Below are positions 31,731 through 37,057 of a stretch of 37,057 bases of DNA, piece after piece. The notes under the pieces are model-generated. The model was given only the letters and a program-made list of their open reading frames with translations. It made no database searches and was not told the DNA's origin. Position 1 is the first letter of the stretch; each line of letters begins with the position of its first letter. The position numbers and the translations under genes were made by a program. Source of the DNA: Oscillospiraceae bacterium (GTDB lineage: Bacteria > Bacillota > Clostridia > Oscillospirales > Ruminococcaceae); contig JAFYPL010000040.1 of assembly GCA_017547525.1 (NCBI GenBank), forward strand, positions 1 through 37,057, written 5' to 3'.

Positions 31731-31749
31731 TAATCTCTATTGCTCAATT

Positions 31750-31778
31750 ATAATACCACAGGTATTAACTAAAGTCAA
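31750..31778 (-). promoter_or_regulatory. Strong promoter of the tRNA-Arg/His/Gln cluster
   Basis: Minus strand: TTGACT (31773-31778), 17-base spacer, TATTAT (31750-31755) with TGG extension, about 20 bases before tRNA-Arg. Confidence 0.88.
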
Positions 31779-31848
31779 GCATTTTTTAAATAAAATTTTA
31801 AAATTTATCCAATACTGAAATAAATTGTCTTACAAAGGAGATTATATC

Positions 31849-32361
31849 ATGACAAAAAATGAAAAACAACTACTGGCCAGAAAGATTATCCGGTGCACAG
31901 ATGAAGAAATAGATGATGAGCATTTTATACACAGATTACTTGAAGAAAGTACGCTTTATAACATATATGAGGATGATAAAACAACATTAGGCCAGCAAGC
32001 GGCCGATAAATTAGCATCATTTGCAGGCTCATGGGCTTTTGTGATCAGCTTTGCTGTTTTCCTCATACTATGGATAACGGCTAATCTATGGCTCTTAAAG
32101 CAGCCTTTTGATCCATATCCGTTTATCCTTCTGAATCTTATTCTTTCGTGTATTTCAGCGTTACAGGCGCCGTTGATAATGATGAGCCAGAACAGGCAGG
32201 AACAAAAAGATCGTAAACGCAGTGAGGGCGATTATAAAATAAACCTGAAAAGCGAAATTATCATCGAAGACATGCACTACAAACTGGATAGAATTATTAC
32301 AGCCCAGAATGAAATAAAGGACAGTCTTAATAACATTAACAAAGATAGATATAACATGTGA
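31849..32361 (+). CDS. DUF1003 family membrane protein
   Basis: A 170-residue protein of the DUF1003 family, function unknown. The cytosolic N-terminus ends in LGQQAADKLASFAGSWAFVI (about 53-72), the family signature. Two membrane helices follow (about 67-83 and 94-113), with FDPYPFILLNLILSCISALQAP across the second, then MSQNRQEQKDRKRSEGDY (about 117-134), a strongly conserved charged segment, and a helical end. I start it at 31849, 8 bases after AAAGGAG; an in-frame ATG at 31825 has no ribosome site. It lies between the tRNA cluster promoter and ppa. Confidence 0.9.
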   Translation: MTKNEKQLLARKIIRCTDEEIDDEHFIHRLLEESTLYNIYEDDKTTLGQQAADKLASFAGSWAFVISFAVFLILWITANLWLLKQPFDPYPFILLNLILSCISALQAPLIMMSQNRQEQKDRKRSEGDYKINLKSEIIIEDMHYKLDRIITAQNEIKDSLNNINKDRYNM

Positions 32362-32441
32362 ATTTTACTGTATTTTGATTGATTTTAATTAATAATATGT
32401 TATTATTAAAATATAACGAACAAGTAAAAGGAGATTGTACT

Positions 32442-32975
32442 ATGTCAAACATCTGGCACGATATTAACCCTAAAAGAATCACACCTAATGATTTTATCGC
32501 GGTAATCGAAATCGAAAAAGGTTCCAAAAATAAATACGAACTGGACAAAGAAACAGGTCATATCATTCTGGACAGAATTCTGCATACAGCTACACACTAT
32601 CCTGCTAACTATGGTCTTATCCCACGCACATATGGTGATGACAAAGACCATCTGGACGTTCTGGTTCTGTGCAGTGAAACAATCAGACCTATGAGTTTGG
32701 TAAGAGTATATCCAATCGGTGTTATCTCCATGCTGGACAATGGTGAAGGCGACGAAAAGATTATCGCTATTCCATTCGGCGACCCTACTTACAAAAACTA
32801 TAAAGATATTTCTGAACTGCCACCATATATCTTTGAAGAGATGAAACACTTCTTCACAGTTTATAAAGCGCTGGAAGGCAAAGATACAGTGGTAAACGAA
32901 GTACAGGGTGCAGAAGTTGCAAGAGAAATTATCGCACGTTGCATCGACAATTATGTAGAAAAATTCTGTAAATAA
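32442..32975 (+). CDS. ppa: Inorganic pyrophosphatase (type I)
   Basis: Cleaves pyrophosphate to phosphate, pulling nucleotide-polymer reactions forward. HYPANYGLIPRTYGDDKDHLDVLVL (about 52-76) holds the substrate and metal site, with the DKDHLDV signature. Metal-binding Asp and Glu residues continue downstream (DNGEGDEKIIAIPFGDP). It has 177 residues, normal for soluble type I. I start it at 32442 (MSNIWHDI, after AAAGGAG); the earlier in-frame ATG at 32379 is leader. It is a single-gene unit ended by a terminator. Confidence 0.95.
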   Translation: MSNIWHDINPKRITPNDFIAVIEIEKGSKNKYELDKETGHIILDRILHTATHYPANYGLIPRTYGDDKDHLDVLVLCSETIRPMSLVRVYPIGVISMLDNGEGDEKIIAIPFGDPTYKNYKDISELPPYIFEEMKHFFTVYKALEGKDTVVNEVQGAEVAREIIARCIDNYVEKFCK

Positions 32976-32990
32976 ACAGTATTTTTATAT

Positions 32991-33022
32991 AAAAGACAGG
33001 GATAAAATCCCTGTCTTTTTCT
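32991..33022 (+). terminator. Terminator after ppa
   Basis: AAAAGACAGGGAT and ATCCCTGTCTTTTT pair, followed by CTGTTT. Confidence 0.92.
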
Positions 33023-33090
33023 GTTTGCTATTTTGTTAGCCTTATATAAAAAATAAATCAAAAATTTATGCATTTTTTGCACGGAAGTAC

Positions 33091-33119
33091 TTGACTTTAC
33101 ACTGCTTTGGTATTATAAT
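33091..33119 (+). promoter_or_regulatory. Sigma-A promoter for the ylxM-ffh operon
   Basis: TTGACT (33091-33096), 17-base spacer, TATAAT (33114-33119), about 46 bases before the ylxM ATG. In the leader GTAAAG and CTTTAC can pair (33130-33149). Confidence 0.88.
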
Positions 33120-33165
33120 AAGTAGCGTTGTAAAGCGTAATAACTTTACGGAAAGGAGAGATACA

Positions 33166-33534
33166 ATGTCAAAGAACCTGGAAATGTCATATCTGCTGGA
33201 TTTTTACGGCGAAGTGCTGACAGAAAAACAGAGAGAAATGATGCAGCAGTACTTTAACATGGACTTATCTCTTTCTGAAATAGCAGATAACTTCAGTATT
33301 ACCCGCCAGGGTGTAAGGGACGCTATTAAAAGAGGCGAAGGAATCCTGACACAGCTGGAAGGCCAGATTGGTTTTGCTGCTAAATATCGCGATCTTATCG
33401 AAGGTGTGGACCAGATCAAATCTCTGGCACAGAATATTTCTTTCTACAATATTTCTTCCTACTCCACAAGTGATGAAATCACTAAAGCCACCGGTAAAAT
33501 CATGCGGATCTGTGAAGACTTGTCAAACAACTAG
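33166..33534 (+). CDS. ylxM: YlxM family DNA-binding/SRP-associated protein
   Basis: A 122-residue helix-turn-helix protein of the UPF0122/YlxM family, which in other Bacillota accompanies and modulates the signal recognition particle. YLLDFYGEVLTEKQREMMQQYF (about 8-29) and LSEIADNFSITRQGVRDAIKRGE (about 35-57) are the sigma-70-region-4-like HTH. I start at 33166 (MSKNLEM), after AAAGGAGAG; the earlier in-frame ATG at 33091 overlaps the promoter. It is 11 bases from ffh. Confidence 0.95.
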   Translation: MSKNLEMSYLLDFYGEVLTEKQREMMQQYFNMDLSLSEIADNFSITRQGVRDAIKRGEGILTQLEGQIGFAAKYRDLIEGVDQIKSLAQNISFYNISSYSTSDEITKATGKIMRICEDLSNN

Positions 33535-33545
33535 GAAGGTGTACT

Positions 33546-34871
33546 ATGGCATTTGAATCATTGACTCAGAAACTGTCCAACGCCTTTAAGAAACTGAGAG
33601 GCAAGGGCAAACTTACAGAAGAAGACATCAAGCTGGCAATGCGTGAAGTGCGTATAGCACTGCTGGAAGCTGATGTAAACATGCTGGTTGCCAAAGACTT
33701 TATCAAAACAGTAAGCGAACGTGCTATGGGCGCTGAAGTTATGGAAAGCCTTACACCGGCACAGCAGGTAATCAAAATTGTTAACGAAGAGCTTACAGCT
33801 CTTATGGGTAGTGAAAACTCCCGAGTTAAATTTGCAAATCATGGCCCTACCATCATTATGATGTGCGGTCTGCAGGGTGCCGGTAAAACAACACACACTG
33901 CAAAACTTGCAAAACTTTATCTTAAGCAGGGTCACAGACCACTGGTAGCAGCGCTGGACATTTATCGTCCTGCAGCTATTGAACAGCTGGAAATTGTGGC
34001 ACAGCAGGCAGGTGTTCCTGTTTTCCAGATGGGTAAAACAGACCCTGTAGTGGTAGCAAAAAATGCTTATAACCACGCAAAAGACCACGGTAACGATATC
34101 CTCATCCTTGACACAGCCGGTCGACTTCACATTGACCAGCAGTTGATGCAGGAACTGACAGATATCAAAGCTACAGTACCGGTTACAGAAACTCTTCTGG
34201 TAATCGATGCTATGGCTGGTCAGGACGCAGTAAACATTGCAAAAAACTTCAACGAAACTATCGGTCTTGATGGTGTTATCGTGACAAAAATGGATGGTGA
34301 TACCCGCGGTGGTTCCGCACTCAGCGTAAAAGCTGTTACAGGCAAACCAATCAAATTTGTGGGTACAGGCGAAAAGCTGGATGATCTGGAAACATTCCAT
34401 CCTGATCGTATGGCTTCAAGAATTCTGGGCATGGGCGACGTGCTTACCCTTATCGAAAAAGCACGGGATGTTCAGGACCAGAAAGCCGCAGAAGAAACCG
34501 CAAAAAAAATGATGCAGAACAAGTTCGACATGAATGATATGCTCGAACAGTTCCAGCAGGTAAGAAAAATGGGTGGTATTTCATCCATGCTTTCAATGAT
34601 GCCGGGTGCAGCTTCTATCAGCGACGACGATGAGGAACGGGCTGAAAAAGAAATGAAGCGTATCGAAGCTATTATCTACTCTATGACTAAAAAGGAAAGA
34701 GCAAAACCTTCCATCATAGATGCAAAGAGAAAGAGAAGAATAGCACGGGGCTCCGGTACTCAGGTACAGGATGTAAATAAGCTGTTACGTCAGTTTGAGC
34801 AGATGCAGAAAATGATGAAACAGTTCAATAAAAATCCAAAAGCTTTCAACAGAATGTTGAGAGGCAGATAA
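33546..34871 (+). CDS. ffh: Signal recognition particle protein Ffh (SRP54)
   Basis: GTPase that binds signal sequences of nascent membrane and exported proteins and takes the ribosome to FtsY. An N-terminal four-helix domain (about 1-85) is followed by the G domain with the P-loop GLQGAGKTT (108-116), DTAGRL (about 191-196) and TKMDGDTRGGSA. The Met-rich M domain (about 325-441) carries MMQNKFDMNDMLEQFQQ and MLSMMPG, and ends MMKQFNKNPKAFNRMLRGR. It has 441 residues, normal length. AGGTG lies upstream of the ATG. Confidence 0.96.
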   Translation: MAFESLTQKLSNAFKKLRGKGKLTEEDIKLAMREVRIALLEADVNMLVAKDFIKTVSERAMGAEVMESLTPAQQVIKIVNEELTALMGSENSRVKFANHGPTIIMMCGLQGAGKTTHTAKLAKLYLKQGHRPLVAALDIYRPAAIEQLEIVAQQAGVPVFQMGKTDPVVVAKNAYNHAKDHGNDILILDTAGRLHIDQQLMQELTDIKATVPVTETLLVIDAMAGQDAVNIAKNFNETIGLDGVIVTKMDGDTRGGSALSVKAVTGKPIKFVGTGEKLDDLETFHPDRMASRILGMGDVLTLIEKARDVQDQKAAEETAKKMMQNKFDMNDMLEQFQQVRKMGGISSMLSMMPGAASISDDDEERAEKEMKRIEAIIYSMTKKERAKPSIIDAKRKRRIARGSGTQVQDVNKLLRQFEQMQKMMKQFNKNPKAFNRMLRGR

Positions 34872-34887
34872 AAAAGAAAAACATTTA

Positions 34888-34915
34888 TTAACACATCAAT
34901 ACAGTTCAGTATATT
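34888..34915 (+). promoter_or_regulatory. Possible promoter for rpsP
   Basis: TTAACA (34888-34893), 16-base spacer, TATATT (34910-34915), about 50 bases before the rpsP ATG. A small hairpin AAACGC/GCGTTT follows. rpsP could also be read from ffh. Confidence 0.4.
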
Positions 34916-34964
34916 AAAACGCACGGCGTTTCAATATAAACAATTCTTATGGAGGTAAATAAAG

Positions 34965-35207
34965 ATGGCTGTAAAAATTAGACTTCGTCGTATGGGCGCA
35001 AAAAAAGCTCCTTTCTATCGTGTAGTTGTTGCTGATTCCCGTTTCCCAAGAGATGGTAGATTTATCGAAGAAATCGGTTACTACGATCCAACAAAAGAAC
35101 CAGCAGTTGTTTCTATCGATGCTGAAAAAGCAAAAAAATGGATTGCTAACGGTGCTCAGCCAACAGATACAGTTAAAGTTCTTCTGAAGAAAAACGACAT
35201 TATCTAA
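34965..35207 (+). CDS. rpsP: 30S ribosomal protein S16
   Basis: An 80-residue small-subunit protein. [24 protein letters not shown] (about 3-26) is the family signature, followed by [12 protein letters not shown]. Ends are normal. TGGAGG precedes the ATG. The order ffh-rpsP-khpA-rimM-trmD is the standard one in Bacillota. Confidence 0.97.
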   Translation: MAVKIRLRRMGAKKAPFYRVVVADSRFPRDGRFIEEIGYYDPTKEPAVVSIDAEKAKKWIANGAQPTDTVKVLLKKNDII

Positions 35208-35222
35208 TATCGGAGGCTTGTA

Positions 35223-35456
35223 ATGGAGCAGTTATTAGTTAATATTGCGAGAGGCCTTGTAGAAGATAAAGACGCAGTAAAAGTAGTAGCTGATGAAAAG
35301 AACGCAGAAGGTGTGGTTGTATACCACCTGACTGTTGCTGCTGACGATATGGGCAGAATTATTGGTAAACAGGGTAGAATCGCAAAAGCTATCCGCACAG
35401 TTATCCGCGCCGCTGCTAACCGCTCCGGTGAAAAGGTAGTTGTGGAAATAGACTAA
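35223..35456 (+). CDS. khpA: KH-domain RNA-binding protein KhpA (YlqC)
   Basis: A 77-residue single KH-domain protein. GRIIGKQGRIAKAIRTVIRAAA (about 46-67) includes the GxxG loop (GKQG). In other Bacillota it pairs with KhpB and affects cell size and RNA stability. CGGAGG lies upstream of the ATG. It follows rpsP by 15 bases; a series of three hairpins follows before rimM. Confidence 0.95.
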   Translation: MEQLLVNIARGLVEDKDAVKVVADEKNAEGVVVYHLTVAADDMGRIIGKQGRIAKAIRTVIRAAANRSGEKVVVEID

Positions 35457-35463
35457 AATTTAT

Positions 35464-35556
35464 CGGGTGCTTTCACACGAAGGCGCCCGTCTTTAGCGTA
35501 AGGACAGGGTATAGGCTTTATCATATTTATGTGATAAAACCTATATATTGTTTTTA
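35464..35556 (+). promoter_or_regulatory. Three consecutive hairpins between khpA and rimM, the last terminator-like
   Basis: Hairpin 1: CGGGTGCTTTC (35464-35474) with GAAGGCGCCCG (35479-35489). Hairpin 2: GTCTTTA (35489-35495) with TAAGGAC (35499-35505). Hairpin 3: TATAGG-TTTATCA (35510-35523) with TGATAAA-CCTATA (35532-35545), one mismatch, followed by TATTGTTTTT. Likely an attenuating leader for rimM-trmD, or a processing/termination site. Confidence 0.6.
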
Positions 35557-35577
35557 ATAATCTTTTGAGAGGTCAGT

Positions 35578-36093
35578 ATGAATTATATCGAAACAGGCGA
35601 AATCATATCTATTCACGGTATCCGTGGTGAAGTAAAGGTTTACCCATGGGCAGATTATCCTCAGTTTCTTGAAGAATTTGATACATTCTATATCAAAAAG
35701 AATAAAATGCATTTTCAGCGTCTGAAAGCTACCAGTGTAAGAGCACATAAAAACACAGTGCTTATCCGGTTTGAAGGTATAGATAATACTGAACTTGCCA
35801 GAAATCTGGTAGGTAAAGTACTCTATCTGGACCGTGATGAAATTGAACTGGAAGAAGGTACATACTTTGTTGCAGATCTTATCGGCTGCAAAGTTGTAAA
35901 TGGTGAAACAGCAGAAGAAATCGGTACAGTAACTGATGTAAAATTCCTGGGTGCCAGCGATATTTACTATATTCAGGGCAATGATGGCAAGGAGTATATG
36001 TTCCCTGCGGTTGATGAATTCCTGATGGGTACAGATATTGACGCAAAGATTATTAAAGTTAAAGTTATAGAGGGTATGTTCAGTGAGGATTAA
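35578..36093 (+). CDS. rimM: Ribosome maturation factor RimM
   Basis: Acts in 30S assembly and binds S19. The 171 residues begin with the RimM domain (ETGEIISIHGIRGEVKVYPW, about 5-24) and contain R/K-rich RLKATSVRAHKNTVLIRFEG. The C-terminal PRC-barrel includes LIGCKVVNGETAEEIGTV (about 101-118). GAGAGG lies ahead of the ATG. It overlaps trmD by 11 bases, so the two are translationally coupled. Confidence 0.95.
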   Translation: MNYIETGEIISIHGIRGEVKVYPWADYPQFLEEFDTFYIKKNKMHFQRLKATSVRAHKNTVLIRFEGIDNTELARNLVGKVLYLDRDEIELEEGTYFVADLIGCKVVNGETAEEIGTVTDVKFLGASDIYYIQGNDGKEYMFPAVDEFLMGTDIDAKIIKVKVIEGMFSED

Positions 36094-36793
36094 TATTGCC
36101 ACATTATTTCCGGATATGTGTGAAGCTGTTATAGGCACCAGCATTATCGGCCGTGCAAGAAACAGCGGTAAGGTAGATATCAAAACCTATAATATCCGTG
36201 ATTACACCCTGAATAAACATAGAAATGTAGACGATACTCCTTATGGCGGCGGTCATGGAATGGTTATGCAGGCACAGCCTGTTTACGATTGCTGCAGAGT
36301 AATCGCCGAAGAAAGTGGTACAAAACCATTTGTCATTTTCACTACAGCAGCAGGACGTGTTTTTGACCAGCAGCTGGCAAGAGAACTGGCAGAGAAAGAA
36401 AGTATCACTATCGTTTGCGGTCATTATGAAGGTATAGACGAAAGAATAATCGAAGAAATAGCAGATATGGAAGTATCCATCGGTGACTATGTTCTTACAG
36501 GCGGTGAACTGCCTGCACTGGTTATTACTGACGCTGTATGCAGAATGTTACCTGGTGTACTGAAAAGTGAAGAAGGCTTTACTGAAGAAAGTCATTTCAA
36601 CGGTCTGCTGGAACACGCACAGTATACACGACCTTATGAATGGCATGGCAGAACAGTGCCTGATGTGCTTTTATCAGGTCACGAAAAGAACATAAAAGAG
36701 TACCGCAGACAGGACTCTATAAACCGCACAAAACAAAAGCGACCAGACTTATATGCAAAAGTGTTTCCTGAAGACAAAGATGTTGAAAAGTAA
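36083..36793 (+). CDS. trmD: tRNA (guanine(37)-N1)-methyltransferase TrmD
   Basis: SAM-dependent knotted enzyme that makes m1G37 next to the anticodon, preventing frameshifts. RINIATLFPDM starts the SPOUT fold. DDTPYGGGHGMVMQ (about 51-64) and GDYVLTGGELPALVITDAV (about 134-152) form the trefoil-knot SAM site, and the C-terminal domain contains SGHEKNIKEYRRQ. It has 236 residues. In most Bacillota rplS (L19) follows; here there is no rplS, and the next gene is an HPr. Confidence 0.96.
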   Translation: MRINIATLFPDMCEAVIGTSIIGRARNSGKVDIKTYNIRDYTLNKHRNVDDTPYGGGHGMVMQAQPVYDCCRVIAEESGTKPFVIFTTAAGRVFDQQLARELAEKESITIVCGHYEGIDERIIEEIADMEVSIGDYVLTGGELPALVITDAVCRMLPGVLKSEEGFTEESHFNGLLEHAQYTRPYEWHGRTVPDVLLSGHEKNIKEYRRQDSINRTKQKRPDLYAKVFPEDKDVEK

Positions 36794-36868
36794 ATAGCAA
36801 AATACACAAAATTTGTCAATAACTTTTCACTTGTAGATGGTTATAATAGATAATTTCATGTAAGTTTG

Positions 36869-36897
36869 TTGACTAATTTTAGATATTGTTATAAAAT
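36869..36897 (+). promoter_or_regulatory. Promoter for the HPr gene
   Basis: TTGACT (36869-36874), 17-base spacer, TAAAAT (36892-36897). Another TATAAT at 36842-36847 lacks a good -35. I see no clear terminator between trmD and this promoter. Confidence 0.75.
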
Positions 36898-36948
36898 AAG
36901 TGCGTATCTAAAAACTATAAATCATTTTATATATGAGGAGATTATATA

Positions 36949-37057
36949 ATGTTTTACAAAGATGTTACAGTTGAAAATCAGGTAGGTTTACACGCTCGTC
37001 CAGCTACTTTCTTTATCCAGAAAGCTAACGAATTCAAATCTTCTATCTGGGTAGAAA
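36949..37057 (+). CDS. ptsH: HPr family phosphocarrier protein (partial, N-terminal part)
   Basis: Carries phosphate in the PTS sugar uptake system. The visible 36 residues begin FYKDVTVENQVGLHARPAT; His15 in GLHARPA is the phosphoryl-accepting site of HPr (in a Crh protein this His is absent). Ser46, the regulatory site, lies beyond the right edge. GAGGAG precedes the ATG at 36949. The gene continues past the window, so its length cannot be checked. It has its own promoter. Confidence 0.92.
   Translation, partial: MFYKDVTVENQVGLHARPATFFIQKANEFKSSIWVE

Noticed and set aside
33558-34400. A 280-codon minus-strand frame opposite ffh
   Set aside because: Cys/Phe-rich shadow of the ffh G domain without any start signals.

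Overview
The window is an AT-rich stretch of low-GC Gram-positive (Bacillota) chromosome, most likely from an anaerobic, spore-forming member of Clostridia. The main clues are the gene orders: yicC-remA-gmk-priA-def-fmt-rsmB-rlmN-prpC-prkC-rsgA-thiN, scpA-scpB-DUF2953-gerW-rluB, and ylxM-ffh-rpsP-khpA-rimM-trmD. GerW, RemA and two CotF-like proteins point to sporulation. I cannot fix the genus from sequence alone.

Layout. 1-3.7 kb: end of rpmF, then a DUF512 Fe-S protein, der and plsY. 3.7-4.3 kb: two small CotF-like proteins behind a possible sigma-G-type promoter. 4.3-6.2 kb (minus strand): a secreted/membrane protein of unknown function, a YitT-like membrane protein and rpmB. 6.3-10.7 kb: a site-2 protease homologue, scpA, scpB, DUF2953, gerW, rluB and a small unknown gene. 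10.7-23.6 kb: a long translation/GTPase/signalling operon from yicC to thiN. Within it, prkC, the PASTA-domain Ser/Thr kinase, is split by a one-base frameshift. 23.6-29 kb: a BMP-family (nucleoside-type) ABC transporter made of a lipoprotein, an ATPase and two permeases. 29-31.4 kb: tRNA-Pro, two unknown membrane proteins and a methyltransferase with a structured leader. 31.4-31.8 kb (minus strand): a tRNA-Arg/His/Gln cluster. 31.8-33 kb: a DUF1003 protein and inorganic pyrophosphatase. 33-37 kb: ylxM-ffh-rpsP-khpA-rimM-trmD and the start of an HPr gene.

How the genes work together. Most serve translation: ribosomal proteins, ribosome-assembly GTPases, rRNA and tRNA modification, start-Met formylation and deformylation, and protein targeting. 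Others serve chromosome upkeep (ScpAB, PriA), membrane lipid synthesis (PlsY) and the PrpC/PrkC phosphorylation switch. The transporter supplies a substrate, probably nucleosides, and its lipoprotein gene has codon use typical of very high expression.

I see no CRISPR array, prophage, insertion sequence, defence island or biosynthetic cluster. The items most worth a second look are: the broken PrkC and its extracellular Cys/Pro-Thr tail; three hairpins ahead of rimM; the structured leader ahead of the methyltransferase; terminators placed immediately before a downstream gene (YitT-like, tRNA-Gln); and the membrane proteins of unknown function.
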